Counted from the first letter of the stretch, positions 15,540 to 24,528 are shown. The stretch is 64,000 nucleotides of DNA from JOPF136 sp963773835 (GCA_963773835.1 CAVZCQ010000002.1:310001-374000); one strand, 5' to 3'. Notes: generated by a model not told the origin, from the letters alone. Made by a program: numbers and translations.

Positions 15540-16805
15540 TTAGATCGTCAGCTCCATCATATCCATCCCCATCACGCACTCGAACTTCATACCGTTCGTC
15601 TTCATGTATTCCCAGCTCGCGGCCAGGATGTTGTCCAGCGCGATGTCGTCGTGCATGGGGTCGTGATGGTAGAGGCATAGCCGTTTCACTCCCGCCGCAT
15701 GCGCCGAATCCACCGCATCCTTCCACGTCGAATGCCCCCAGCCCTTCTTTCGGATGTACTCCTCTTCGGTGTACTGCGCCTCGCGGATGTACAGGTCCGC
15801 CCCGCTCACAAACTCGTTCAGCTCGCGGTCCAGCCGCCGGTTCAGGTCGTTCTCCCCTGCCAGCCGGCAATACGACTCGTGGTCGGTCAGATAGACCAGC
15901 GATTTCCCCGCTGCCTCGAACCGGAACCCCACCGCCAACCCTGGATGGTTCAGCCCGAAATGCGTCACACGCATGTCGCCCATCTCTATGGGCCCTTCCA
16001 GTTCGTGGAATTCCAGGCTGCTTTTCAGGTCGCTCAGTTCCACCGGGAAGTAGCTCCCATCCATCTGCCCCGTGAACACCTTCTCCAGGCTCTTGTCCGT
16101 GCCTCGCAGGCTGTAGACGCGGATGCGCGTCCCGTTCTGGTACGCGGGCAGAAAGAACGGAAACCCCTGGATGTGGTCCCAGTGCGTGTGGCTCACGAAC
16201 AGGTCGATCTCGAGCGGAATGTCCCCGAACTCGCGCTGGATCGCGAGCCCCATCTCGCGCGCCCCCGTGCCGCAGTCGAGCATGAAGATCCGGTTGTTGT
16301 GCCGCATCTCCACGCACGATGTGTTGCCGCCGTACCGCAGCGTTTTCGGGCCGGGCGTGGCAATCGAGCCGCGCGTCCCCCAGAAATGCAGCCAGAACGT
16401 GAACGCGTTCTTTTGCGCCTCCTCCGCCAGCGTCTCCAGGGTCACGAACCCCTCGCACACCTTCTCCAGCAGCTCTTCCATTTCGTACGGTTTAATCAGG
16501 TAGGCGTTTGCCCCCATCTCCATGGCCTTCTTGATGTCCACCGGATACCGCTTGGCCGACGCCGCGATGATGTAAGTGTCTTTCAGGTCCGGGTCGTTGC
16601 GGATTTCCTGGCACACGGCATAGCCGTGCACCTTCGGCATCATCAGGTCCAGCAGGATGACGGGAACGCGCTCCGCACGCAGCGCCAGCAATCCCGCCTC
16701 GCCATCCGCCGCTTCCAACACCTCGTAGCCGGCCATCTGGAGCCGCATCGTCGCCAGGCGGCGCAGGTCGGGATCGTCATCGATTACCAGGATTCGCCGG
16801 GCCAT
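15540..16805 (-). CDS. Receiver domain fused to a metallo-beta-lactamase fold hydrolase
   Basis: This 421-aa protein begins at ATG 16805. A longer frame extends antisense through the bacterioferritin gene and is not credible. Residues 1-122 are a receiver (D53 in ILLDLMMP, K105 in LIKPY). Residues 140-421 are a metallo-beta-lactamase fold with the metal motif H206-T-H208-W-D210-H211, upstream FWGTRGSIATPG and GNTSCVE, and later HFGLNHPG, LTDHES and YHHDP. The WGTRGS and GGNTSC start is shared with cyclic-nucleotide phosphodiesterase-like members of this fold. Phosphorylation may thus control a phosphodiesterase or related hydrolase. The substrate is not determined. It lies upstream of the GTPase operon on the same strand, after a 176-base spacer with a heptad array. 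Confidence 0.88.
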   Translation of the reverse strand: MARRILVIDDDPDLRRLATMRLQMAGYEVLEAADGEAGLLALRAERVPVILLDLMMPKVHGYAVCQEIRNDPDLKDTYIIAASAKRYPVDIKKAMEMGANAYLIKPYEMEELLEKVCEGFVTLETLAEEAQKNAFTFWLHFWGTRGSIATPGPKTLRYGGNTSCVEMRHNNRIFMLDCGTGAREMGLAIQREFGDIPLEIDLFVSHTHWDHIQGFPFFLPAYQNGTRIRVYSLRGTDKSLEKVFTGQMDGSYFPVELSDLKSSLEFHELEGPIEMGDMRVTHFGLNHPGLAVGFRFEAAGKSLVYLTDHESYCRLAGENDLNRRLDRELNEFVSGADLYIREAQYTEEEYIRKKGWGHSTWKDAVDSAHAAGVKRLCLYHHDPMHDDIALDNILAASWEYMKTNGMKFECVMGMDMMELTI

Positions 16806-16919
16806 AGTTTGGGGAGCGGATTCTCTCACGGCTCGCGCAGCGTTTCCATACCTCCCCTTTTCTCCCCCCGGGCCATGAACCTGGCCGCTTCGAGCGAGCA
16901 GGCCAGGGCCCGAATCGGC

Positions 16920-16925
16920 TATAAT
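16920..16925 (+). promoter_or_regulatory. -10 element of the bacterioferritin promoter
   Basis: GGCTATAAT contains a perfect TATAAT at 16920-16925, 33 bases before the bacterioferritin ATG. An AAGGAG ribosome site lies at 16948-16953. No convincing -35 element is seen at the right spacing. I see no clear Fur box. Confidence 0.55.
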
Positions 16926-16958
16926 CCGCTGTACTGACAGAACGCCTAAGGAGCCGCG

Positions 16959-17441
16959 ATGAAGGGAAAATCGGAAGTCGTCAATATTCTGAACGAAATG
17001 CTCCAGGAAGAACTCTGCGCCATCAACCAGTACATGATCCACGCGGAGATGTGCGAAAACTGGGGATACAAGAAACTCGGCAGCTACATCAAGAAGCAGT
17101 CCATCGGCGAAATGAAGCACGCCGAGTCGCTCATGGAGCGCATCCTGTTCCTCGAAGGCACCCCGGACGTCAACGAAATGCCCAAAGTGAAGGTCGGCAA
17201 AGACGTCCCCCAGCAGATTGAAAACGACCTCGCGCTGGAAAAGGCCGCCGTGGCCAGCTACAACCGCGCCATCGAGACCTGCCGCAAAGTCTCGGACAAC
17301 GCCAGCGCCGATTTCCTCCTCGCCATCCTCAAAGACGAAGAGGAACACGTGGATTTCCTCGAAACCCAGCTCGAACTCATCAGCAAAATCGGCCTCCAGA
17401 ACTACCTGACCGAACAGATGGGCTCCCTGGACGGAAAATAG
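16959..17441 (+). CDS. bfr: Bacterioferritin
   Basis: This 160-aa protein matches bacterioferritin along its full length. The ferroxidase ligands are visible as E18, E51 and H54 (GEMKHAES) plus E94, E127 and H130 (KDEEEHVDF). M52, the usual axial ligand of the inter-subunit heme, is present. The protein would form a 24-subunit shell that oxidises and stores iron. It has its own TATAAT and AAGGAG signals and no operon partner. It is transcribed divergently from the receiver/MBL gene. Confidence 0.96.
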   Translation: MKGKSEVVNILNEMLQEELCAINQYMIHAEMCENWGYKKLGSYIKKQSIGEMKHAESLMERILFLEGTPDVNEMPKVKVGKDVPQQIENDLALEKAAVASYNRAIETCRKVSDNASADFLLAILKDEEEHVDFLETQLELISKIGLQNYLTEQMGSLDGK

Positions 17442-17474
17442 CCGGCAGGCCTCCGGCCGCGAGACGCTCGGCAC

Positions 17475-17504
17475 CCTGCCCGCCGTGGCCCTGGCGGAGG
17501 CAGG
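17475..17504 (+). repeat. CCTGCCCGCC...GGCGGAGGCAGG hairpin
   Basis: CCTGCCCGCC pairs with GGCG-GA-GGCAGG around a short loop, 30 bases after the bacterioferritin stop. No T run follows in the first bases, so it could be a dispersed palindrome more than a simple terminator. The remaining 17505-17697 shows no gene. Confidence 0.55.
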
Positions 17505-17697
17505 TTCGGGAGCCAATCTCTGTTTTTCTTCGGCGCATTCTCCCCTGCGGTTGAGAGGCCTCGACAGCTGACCTACGGGTTTTCCTGTAACTGTCATCGC
17601 TTGCCTGGTGCCCTCCGTACTGGCCGCCTAGCACGTCCGTACCATTTCCCTCTCCCGTTCCACGGGTTAGCGTGCCTTTGTAGCGAGGTTTCTCAGA

Positions 17698-18633
17698 ATG
17701 GATCCCTATTCTCCTGAGCTTTCCGCCATTGGCCCCGAAAACCGCGGCGCGGCCCGCAAACTGATCCTTCTCATTCTGGTGTTCGTCCTTCTGGGCCTCT
17801 GCACGATCCGCCCGCAGGCTGTGCGCGCCGCTTTCGACCGCATGGAATCCCTGATGGGCCGGCACAACGAGAGAGCTGCCGGCGCGAAGGCTCCTGCGCC
17901 TGCGCCCTCCACCGCCGACCTCGAGGCCAGAATCGCGCCCATGACTGCGCAAGCCCAGGCCGAGCTGCTGCTTTCCGAGGCCGTGAATCACCGCCCCGGC
18001 GCCCTCGATTTGCTCGTCGCCCGCACGGACGGCTGGCGCGGCGTTCTCCAGCAGACGCCGCGGCTCACCCAGGTTCTCAACTCCGCGTGGAATTCGAGCG
18101 ACCTGCAAGTCCGCGGCGCATCCCTGGAGATTCAACTCGACCTCAATAACATTCGGAAGGATTCCGCCAGCGTCTCCACGCTCGAGCAGCGTGTGGCGGA
18201 GGACCCTGCCGCGCGCCCCTGGGCGTTGATGATGCTCGCCACGCTCGGCAATCGCGGCGTCGAGCCCATCGGCGTCCTGCGCGAGGAACTCAATTACGTG
18301 AACGATCCCAGCGACGAGACGCGCGCCTGGGCCGTCGAGGCTCTGGCCACTCTCGGTACGAACGAAGCCATCGATCCCCTGCTCGACGCCCTCCAAAACG
18401 ACTCTTCTCCCACCGTCCGCGAGCGAGCCGCTTGCGGCCTGGCGGAAGCCGGAATGTTCACTCGCGAGCAGCGCCGCACCGCCATCCCTCGCCTGCTCGA
18501 CTTGGCCGACGACCCCGCGCTTCTCCCCGGCACGCGCACGTGGATCTTCCGCGCCCTGCAGGACATCACCGGTGCGAACATGGGCTCCGATGCACGGGCC
18601 TGGCGCAATTGGTGGGTACAGCACGGGCAGTAA
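17698..18633 (+). CDS. HEAT-repeat membrane-anchored protein
   Basis: This 311-aa protein has an uncleaved-looking membrane segment at about 22-38 (LILLILVFVLLGLCTI), then an Ala/Pro linker, then a helical region from about 85 to 290. That region has repeated pairs such as AWAVEALATLGTNEAIDPLLDALQ and VRERAACGLAEAGM, typical of HEAT repeats. The protein is probably anchored in the inner membrane with its repeats as a binding surface. There is no catalytic motif. The neighbours give no clue to partners, and the gene stands alone. Confidence 0.7.
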   Translation: MDPYSPELSAIGPENRGAARKLILLILVFVLLGLCTIRPQAVRAAFDRMESLMGRHNERAAGAKAPAPAPSTADLEARIAPMTAQAQAELLLSEAVNHRPGALDLLVARTDGWRGVLQQTPRLTQVLNSAWNSSDLQVRGASLEIQLDLNNIRKDSASVSTLEQRVAEDPAARPWALMMLATLGNRGVEPIGVLREELNYVNDPSDETRAWAVEALATLGTNEAIDPLLDALQNDSSPTVRERAACGLAEAGMFTREQRRTAIPRLLDLADDPALLPGTRTWIFRALQDITGANMGSDARAWRNWWVQHGQ

Positions 18634-18686
18634 TCGCGGAAAATTTCCCGTCCTGATTGCTGCTCGCCCCGTTTCGTTCCCGCTGG

Positions 18687-19235
18687 CTACTTCTGCCGGG
18701 CTTTCTCCTTCTGTTTGGCGATGAACGCCTCGTTGGCTTCCAGCGATTTGCCCCGCGGAATGCTGAGGGTCTGCCACTTCTCTCCCGCAAAATGCTTCGC
18801 CAGCAGGATGATCTGCCCGATGTGGTCCGAATAGTGGCCGAACGAGCGCTGGGCTGCCCCCAACGCGGTGTACGTCTCCGTGCGGATGGTCACCGTGCGT
18901 TCCAGTTCCGCCGGGCCCAGCGCCTCGAGCGTGCCGAACAGAATCTGCCAGCCCTGCTCCCATCGCTCCAGGAGCGCGGCGCGCGTGTCTGTGGGATCGA
19001 TGCGGAATTCGGAGTCGCGATTGCGCCAGGGCTTCTCGCCGTCGGTGGTCAGAAAATCCGTCCATCGCGAGCGCATGTTTCCCGAAAGGTGTTTCACCAG
19101 CACCGCGATGCTGTTCGTTTCCCGATCCAGCGTTGCGAAAAATTGCTCGTCGTTCAACTGCGCCACGGCCCGTTCCGCCGCCCGCTTCAGCGAACGCAGC
19201 TCGCGCGTCGTTGCTGCAATGTAATCCACTGCCAT
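18687..19235 (-). CDS. DinB-like (DUF1572-type) protein
   Basis: The ATG at 19235 follows an AGGAGAG site and gives 182 aa. The sequence fits the four-helix DinB fold, with conserved VLVKHLSGNMRSRW near residues 43-56 and a late SFGHYSDHIGQIILLAKHF near 130-148. These supply histidines at the positions used for metal binding in this superfamily. The biochemical function of DUF1572 proteins is not established. Some DinB relatives are thiol transferases. The gene is convergent with the HEAT gene and divergent from the Rieske oxygenase gene. Confidence 0.82.
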   Translation of the reverse strand: MAVDYIAATTRELRSLKRAAERAVAQLNDEQFFATLDRETNSIAVLVKHLSGNMRSRWTDFLTTDGEKPWRNRDSEFRIDPTDTRAALLERWEQGWQILFGTLEALGPAELERTVTIRTETYTALGAAQRSFGHYSDHIGQIILLAKHFAGEKWQTLSIPRGKSLEANEAFIAKQKEKARQK

Positions 19236-19316
19236 CCGTCTCTCCTCCCTCTCTTGTGATTCGCCATCAGATTCTACGCTGAGTCGGCGCCCAGAAACGG
19301 CAGCCCGAAGGCCTTT

Positions 19317-19345
19317 GAGTGCGGCAGGCCGCACTCCGGCCTGCC
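19317..19345. repeat. Overlapping, mutually exclusive palindromes
   Basis: GAGTGCGG-CAGG-CCGCACTC (19317-19336) and GGCAGGCC...GGCCTGCC (19323-19345) share bases, so only one stem can form at a time. They lie in the 179-base divergent spacer between the DinB-like and Rieske genes. Confidence 0.65.
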
Positions 19346-19414
19346 GCCTTTCCCCGTTGCCGGACGTTTTCCGGCGCACCTGCGCGTCGTCCCTCGCATG
19401 CTAGACTTCCGCCG

Positions 19415-20545
19415 ATGAATCCCCGGCGCGTCAGCCTCGACTTCGAGCGCAAGATCGAATCCGCCTGGACTCTCGCTTCGCGGCTTTACACCGATCCCTC
19501 CGTCCTCGAACTGGAAAAAGAAAAAATCTTCCGCCGCACCTGGCAGCTGGCCGGGACTTCTCGCCAATCCTGTGGCGAGGCCGCCGGCGTGCCCAAAACT
19601 CTCCTGGACCCCGAAACCTACCTCTGCGCCGACGTCGCAGGCGAACCTGTCGTCCTCTCCCGCGATGCCTCCGGTGTCCTCCGAGCCTTCTCCAACGTCT
19701 GCCGGCACCGCGCCGGGCCCATTGCCGAGGGCGCGGGCTGCCAGAAGACCTTCCGCTGCGGCTACCACGGCTGGACCTACACGCTCGATGGCCGCCTGAT
19801 CGGCACTCCCGACGTCGAAGGCATGGAATTTTTCGACCGCAGCACGATGGGTATGGTGCCCCTCGCGCTCGCCGCGTGGGAGCAGTTCCTGTTCGTCAAT
19901 TTCGATCGCGATGCGCCCCCGCTTGCCGCCTTTCTGGACGACATCCCGGAGCGCGCCCGCCGGTTCGCCGTGCCCGAATTCGAGTTCGCCGAGCGCCGCG
20001 ATTACGTGGTCGAATGCAACTGGAAAGTTTACGTGGACAATTATCTCGAGGGCTATCACATCCCCATCGCCCACCCCGGCCTGATGCGCGAGATCGACTA
20101 TGCCGGCTACCGCGTCGAGCCGCGCCGCTACTCCTCCCAGCAAATCGCGCCTGTGCGCCCGAAGACCGAACCGGCCGCTGCCGGCGCGCGCGTGTACGGC
20201 GAGCCGGGGCAGGACGAAGCCCTGTATTACTGGGTTTTTCCCAACCTGATGCTCAACCTCTACCCGGAAAATCTCCAGGTGAACCTCGTCGTTCCTCTCT
20301 CGCACGAAAAAACGCTCACGATCTTCGAGTGGTATTACCGCGACGCGCATTCTCCCGCCGTCCGCGAGCGCATGCAGCGCGCCGTCGAATTCAGCCACCA
20401 GGTGCAGAACGAGGACATTCACCTCTGCGAGGCGGTGCAGCGCGGCCTGCGATCCGCCACCTACGATCGCGGGCGGTATTCCGTCAAACGCGAAAACGGC
20501 GTCCATCACTTCCATTCCCTTCTGGCCGAATTCCTCGAACGCTGA
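19415..20545 (+). CDS. Rieske-type aromatic-ring-hydroxylating oxygenase alpha subunit
   Basis: This 376-aa enzyme has the Rieske [2Fe-2S] motif C96-R-H98 ... C115-G-Y-H118 and the mononuclear iron site. NWKVYVDNYLEGYH gives H215 and H220, and QNEDIHLCE gives D334. The C-terminal half resembles the group containing glycine-betaine and carnitine monooxygenases more than benzene dioxygenases. It would hydroxylate or demethylate a small organic substrate using electrons from a reductase. No reductase or ferredoxin gene is adjacent, so the partner is elsewhere. A GCTAGACT string 14 bases before the ATG may be a -10 element. The convergent neighbour is a P450, and whether they share a substrate is unknown. 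Confidence 0.88.
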   Translation: MNPRRVSLDFERKIESAWTLASRLYTDPSVLELEKEKIFRRTWQLAGTSRQSCGEAAGVPKTLLDPETYLCADVAGEPVVLSRDASGVLRAFSNVCRHRAGPIAEGAGCQKTFRCGYHGWTYTLDGRLIGTPDVEGMEFFDRSTMGMVPLALAAWEQFLFVNFDRDAPPLAAFLDDIPERARRFAVPEFEFAERRDYVVECNWKVYVDNYLEGYHIPIAHPGLMREIDYAGYRVEPRRYSSQQIAPVRPKTEPAAAGARVYGEPGQDEALYYWVFPNLMLNLYPENLQVNLVVPLSHEKTLTIFEWYYRDAHSPAVRERMQRAVEFSHQVQNEDIHLCEAVQRGLRSATYDRGRYSVKRENGVHHFHSLLAEFLER

Positions 20546-20555
20546 CCTGCCCGTG

Positions 20556-20589
20556 GCGCAGCCTCCCGAAGCCTCGGGACTGGCTGCGC
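20556..20589. terminator. Bidirectional terminator-like stem-loop between Rieske and P450 genes
   Basis: GCGCAGCC pairs with GGCTGCGC outside an inner TCCCGA-AGCC-TCGGGA hairpin, with a 2-base bulge. On the plus strand it is followed by TCTTT. It sits between convergent stops. The inner 16-bp palindrome recurs, reverse-complemented, at 26195-26210. Confidence 0.6.
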
Positions 20590-20647
20590 TCTTTCCCCCA
20601 CGCCCAAATGAACTGCACGCAGCGATGAGTGGCTGCGGCACCCTGCG

Positions 20648-22027
20648 CTATCCGGAGCGGCGTTCCAGGATCATCGGCATTCCATTGCGCGGGCGCAGCG
20701 TGACCGCAGGCCACAAATCGGCGCGGTAGCCCGGCACGAGCCGCATCCGCCACTGCTGCGCGAGCGTGGCGAGAATCAAAATTCCCTCCATCCATGCGAA
20801 TCCCTCACCGATGCACACGCGGTTCCCGCCGCCGAACGGGAAATACGCGAATTTCGGCCGCGCCGCCCGCGCCTCCGGCGTCCACCGGTCCGGTTCGAAC
20901 CGTTCCGGCTCCGGGTAAAACCGCGCGTCGCGCTGAATCACCCACTGGCTCGACAGCACCACCGAATGTTTCGGAATCTCGTACGGCCCGAACGCGTGAT
21001 CCTCCAGGGCCCACCGGCCCACCGCATACGCCGGCGGATACAGCCGCATGGCCTCCGCCAGCACCCGCTCCGTGTACGCCAGCGCGGGAAGATCCTCCGC
21101 CGCGGGCAGCCGTCCTCCCAGCGCGGCATCGAGTTCCGCGTGCAGCCTGGCCTCGGCTTCGGGATTCCGCGCCAGCAAATAAAAGGCCCAGGTGAGCGCG
21201 TTCGACGTAGTCTCGTGGCCGGCCAGGATCAGCGTGATGGATTCATCCCGCAGTTGCACGTCCGTCATGCTCCCGCCGTCGCCTTCGGTGTCCTGCGCGG
21301 CCAGCAGCATGGAGAGCAGATCGCCATGGTCGCGCCCTTCCGCGCGCCGCTCGCGGATGATGCGCTGCACGATCGCGTCCACGCGCTCCCGGGCACGCCG
21401 CAGCCGGAGCATCCCCGGCAGCGGCAACTCCTCGAGCATGCGCGCGAACGGCATCATCATGAACCGGAACATCTCCAGCATCGTCTCCAGCGACTGCGCG
21501 ATCTGCCCCGAATCCACCGTCAGGTCGTAATCGAACAGGGTTTTTCCCACCACAGCGAGCGTCAGTCCCATCATTTCGGTGTGCAGGTCCAGCCGCTGTC
21601 CGTCCTTCCATCGCCGCCGCCACGCGCCTGCGTACTCCGCCATCACCGCGCCGTATCCGGCGATGCGTTCCCGGTGGAAGGCGGGCTGCGCCAGCCTCCG
21701 CTGCCGGATGTGGAATTCGCCTTCGCTGGTCAGCAGGCCCTCGCCCAGCACCGGCTTCATGGATTTGATCGCGGGGCTCTTCTCGAATTTCTGCGCGCTG
21801 GTCACCAGCAGGTCGCGGATGTAGTCCGGATGGTTGATGAAAAAGACGCGCCGCCACAGCGCCGGCAGGTGCACCACGTCGCCGTAGCGCGCCGCTTCCT
21901 CCAGCATCCCCAGCGGATGCCGCATCAGCCGGTAGAAGATCACGGGGCTCAGCGCGCGCGACGGCCCCGGCGGACGCAGCAGCGGGCGGGCGGCGAGCGT
22001 TTCGTTCGGTGCGGTCTGTGTGGACAT
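20648..22027 (-). CDS. Cytochrome P450
   Basis: This 459-aa monooxygenase has the oxygen-binding I-helix AGHETTS (269-275), the K-helix E325-x-x-R328 (EAMR), a PERF-like motif (EPERFEPDRW) and the heme loop FPFGGGNRVCIGEGFA with the thiolate C405. The ETTS form and the FxPxRW region fit the bacterial CYP102/CYP110-like side of the family, which often acts on fatty acids or other hydrophobic substrates. No reductase is fused or adjacent. The start has no strong ribosome site, but no better start is seen. Confidence 0.95.
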   Translation of the reverse strand: MSTQTAPNETLAARPLLRPPGPSRALSPVIFYRLMRHPLGMLEEAARYGDVVHLPALWRRVFFINHPDYIRDLLVTSAQKFEKSPAIKSMKPVLGEGLLTSEGEFHIRQRRLAQPAFHRERIAGYGAVMAEYAGAWRRRWKDGQRLDLHTEMMGLTLAVVGKTLFDYDLTVDSGQIAQSLETMLEMFRFMMMPFARMLEELPLPGMLRLRRARERVDAIVQRIIRERRAEGRDHGDLLSMLLAAQDTEGDGGSMTDVQLRDESITLILAGHETTSNALTWAFYLLARNPEAEARLHAELDAALGGRLPAAEDLPALAYTERVLAEAMRLYPPAYAVGRWALEDHAFGPYEIPKHSVVLSSQWVIQRDARFYPEPERFEPDRWTPEARAARPKFAYFPFGGGNRVCIGEGFAWMEGILILATLAQQWRMRLVPGYRADLWPAVTLRPRNGMPMILERRSG

Positions 22028-22134
22028 CAGCGTTCAAATTCTATTCCAAATTGCACCACGCAACAGGTTGACCTGTCCGGACATCTAAACCGGTAGAGAG
22101 CCGTATTGACCCCTCAATCCCATTGGAGGATTCC

Positions 22135-23106
22135 ATGAATCTGACCGGCATCAGCCACAAACTTTCCCTCGGCCTGGGGCTCCCGCTCGCCCTCGTCACT
22201 GCATTTTCGGCCTCTGCGGCCGCCCAGCAGGCGCCCGCCGCGGAAGGCGTTCCCGTGCGCATCACCGTGACCGCGGCCACGCACGAGAAGGGCGAGGAGC
22301 CGCCGCCCTTGTCCAAACAGGACTTTCTGATTTACCAGAATCACGACCGTCGTCCCGTCCTCGACTCCATCCGCCAGACCGGAGAAAAAAACAAGCTGGA
22401 CCTCTACATTCTGGTGGACGACTCGATTTCCTCTGACGTGACCCTGGATTATCCGGACCTCAAGAACTTCGTTTCCGAACTTCCTTCCACTGCCCGCGTC
22501 GGCGTGGCCTATGCCCTCAACGGGACCATAACCGTCGCGCAGGACTTTACCGATAACCGCGACGCTGCGCTCAAAACGCTGCGCATTCCCTTCGGCCGTT
22601 ACGGCGCCGGAGGCGGAATTTTTCTTTCGCTCGCCGACATGGCCAAGCGCCTTCCTCCCGACCCGGATCGCCGCCGCGCCATTCTCTTCCTGTCGAGCGG
22701 CATCGACCTGTTCCGCGGCTACCAGGACAGCTACGCCGGCCTGAACCCCGATTTGGACGAAGCCATCGGCCGCCTGGACCGCGCCGGGATCACCGTGTAC
22801 CCGATTTACGTCTCTCCCGCTGCGCATTTTTTCCGCAACCTCTTCCTGGTCTCCAACGGGCAGAGCTGCCTCTCGCGCCTGGCGGATGAAACCGGCGGCG
22901 AAGCGTATTTTCAGGGGCTCAGCACGCCTATTTCGATGAAGCCGTTTCTCCAGGAGTTGTCGGGGCATCTGGCCAACCAGTACGTGGTGACGTTTGCCGC
23001 GAAGCCGGGCAAGAAATCCGGCTATGTGAATGTTCGCGTCACCACTGAAGTGAGCGGCGTGGACGTCACCGGCCCGGCACGGGTCTACGTCCCCGTAGCG
23101 AAGTAG
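22135..23106 (+). CDS. Exported VWFA-related domain protein (acidobacterial type)
   Basis: The ATG at 22135 follows GGAGG and gives a 323-aa protein with a Sec signal peptide (hydrophobic core about 12-30, cleavage near ASAAAQQ). An immunoglobulin-like start (VPVRITVTA ... FLIYQN) leads to a VWFA fold with the MIDAS motif D-D-S-I-S in LYILVDDSIS and a later GIDLF segment. The late region QYVVTFAAKPG fits the acidobacterial VWFA-related family. Such proteins are predicted to be periplasmic or secreted metal-dependent adhesion or scaffold proteins. No partner is evident next to it. Confidence 0.85.
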   Translation: MNLTGISHKLSLGLGLPLALVTAFSASAAAQQAPAAEGVPVRITVTAATHEKGEEPPPLSKQDFLIYQNHDRRPVLDSIRQTGEKNKLDLYILVDDSISSDVTLDYPDLKNFVSELPSTARVGVAYALNGTITVAQDFTDNRDAALKTLRIPFGRYGAGGGIFLSLADMAKRLPPDPDRRRAILFLSSGIDLFRGYQDSYAGLNPDLDEAIGRLDRAGITVYPIYVSPAAHFFRNLFLVSNGQSCLSRLADETGGEAYFQGLSTPISMKPFLQELSGHLANQYVVTFAAKPGKKSGYVNVRVTTEVSGVDVTGPARVYVPVAK

Positions 23107-23829
23107 GCGATATAGCTCTGTAAAGAGCGAGAATGTAGTGCGTCTGCGCATCCGTGCGTCCAGTGTGTCCCGGCGATATCTTTGTTCCCTGCGGGATGAA
23201 TCTCGACCATACGTTTACCTTTTGAAAATAGGTACCCCCCCGGAATGCCCAATCGCCTGAGAAAAAAGGAGATGGAAAAAATTGAGTGAGGCGGGAGTGC
23301 GTAAGTTATTGAAAACACTGAGGGGGGATTTTTCGCGAGTTGCGAAGGAGTGTCCAATCGCATGATTCCGCAGGAGGTTAGATCGAAATTCCTTTCCCCT
23401 TCGGATTGGTCCGGCGCAGTGCATCGATGGTATCCCCAAGGTTATATATCATAGTCAGTATCGAGAAACAAGGAAGAAATGCGTGGTTTAGCAGCAATAA
23501 TTGAGGGTTGAAGGTTAGCGGATCCCTCGCATGGTGAAGCTGTGTCGGGGTGACACTGGTCAAGGCTCAAAAGGCCGGGCGGACACACCGGTCCGCCCCT
23601 ACGGGGGCCGTAGGCAGTCCCCATGGAAACGGGATCCCCGTCCCGCCTCGGGGCTCCGATGGAGGAGTGGCCGTCCCACGCTGTGAGTGCTTCAGCGGGC
23701 GAACAGGCCCTCCAAGAAGCTGGCGCCCGCCTCCCGGACGGGCAGGGGCAGGCTGGCGTTCCGGCCACAGGCCACATTCGCGTATAGTTCCGGCCCTGGA
23801 GAGCGGCCGAAGCGTTGGGGGATGCTGCG
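23107..23829. other. Long AT-richer intergenic region with repeats
   Basis: These 723 bases contain no convincing gene. The first 430 bases are visibly richer in A and T than the rest of the window and contain G and C runs (CCCCCCC near 23235, GGGGGG near 23324). From 23577 the palindrome GGGCGGACACACCGGTCCGC appears, followed by GC-rich repeat-like sequence up to the CPBP gene. No DnaA box TTATCCACA was seen. Confidence 0.6.
23577..23602 (-). repeat. GTAGGGGCGGAC...GTCCGCCC palindrome, inverted copy
   Basis: GGGCGGACACACCGGTCCGC then CCCTAC is the reverse orientation of the repeat at 10339 and 62227. Confidence 0.8.
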
Positions 23830-24528
23830 ATGCACAGTGTGGATCCGCTGGCGATCTGGTATCTGGCGATTTTCGGGGTGTTTGTGCCCTTTGTGGTGAT
23901 TCGCGGGCAGATGCGGGCGCGCTCCGTCTTTGCCATCCCGCCGCTGAAGAAGTTGAGCGTGCAGATTGTCGGGATGGAGATGTTATTCCTGGTGGTGGCG
24001 TTGGTTGCGGCGCGGAACCGGGAAATCGAGGTGTTTTCAGCGGGGACGCTGCCGGCACGCGCGGTCGTCCTTGCGGGCGTGCTGATTGCATACGGGCTGG
24101 GCACGCTGCCCGCCCGCTGGAAGCTGCTCACGGAAGAGGAAAAGCGGAGGAGCCTGGCGGCGCGGCCGCAGTCGGCGGGCGAGCTGGTTCCGTGGTTTGC
24201 TGTGAGCCTGGCGGCGGGGGTTGTGGAGGAAATCGTCTACCGGGGAGTGATGATGGCATTTGTGCTGCCGATGGCGGGGAGCTGGCTGGCGGCGGTGGCG
24301 ATCTGTGTGGTGCTGTTCACACTGGGTCATGCCAACCAGCCTTGGCGCATGGTGGTGATTGCGCTCGTGCCCATGAGCGTTGGACTGCACTACCTGGTGC
24401 TGTGGAGCGGGTCGCTGTACCCGGCGATGGCGACGCATTTTCTGTACGACTTCAGCGCGGGGTTCCTGTTTATCCGGCTGGCGTGCGAACGGCGCTCGGC
24501 TGCGGCCGGTGTCGCTGCGGGGGATTGA
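23830..24528 (+). CDS. CPBP-family intramembrane metalloprotease-like protein
   Basis: This 232-aa membrane protein has about six hydrophobic segments. The CPBP/Abi motifs are in order: EEIVYRG (E-E-x3-R), then FTLGHAN (F-x3-H), then THFLYDF, which supplies a third His and an Asp. These residues bind zinc in the Rce1-like fold. The family includes prenyl-protein endopeptidases and bacterial proteins linked to membrane protein processing or self-immunity. The substrate is unknown. The ATG at 23830 has a G-rich ribosome site 8 bases upstream. Confidence 0.85.
   Translation: MHSVDPLAIWYLAIFGVFVPFVVIRGQMRARSVFAIPPLKKLSVQIVGMEMLFLVVALVAARNREIEVFSAGTLPARAVVLAGVLIAYGLGTLPARWKLLTEEEKRRSLAARPQSAGELVPWFAVSLAAGVVEEIVYRGVMMAFVLPMAGSWLAAVAICVVLFTLGHANQPWRMVVIALVPMSVGLHYLVLWSGSLYPAMATHFLYDFSAGFLFIRLACERRSAAAGVAAGD

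Noticed and set aside
16806..17597. N-terminal extension of the receiver/MBL frame
   Set aside because: It runs antisense to bacterioferritin and is not receiver-like; the ATG at 16805 begins the receiver exactly.
23107..23829. Chromosomal origin of replication
   Set aside because: The region is AT-richer and near a composition change, but no DnaA box TTATCCACA and no dnaA, dnaN or gyr genes were found.
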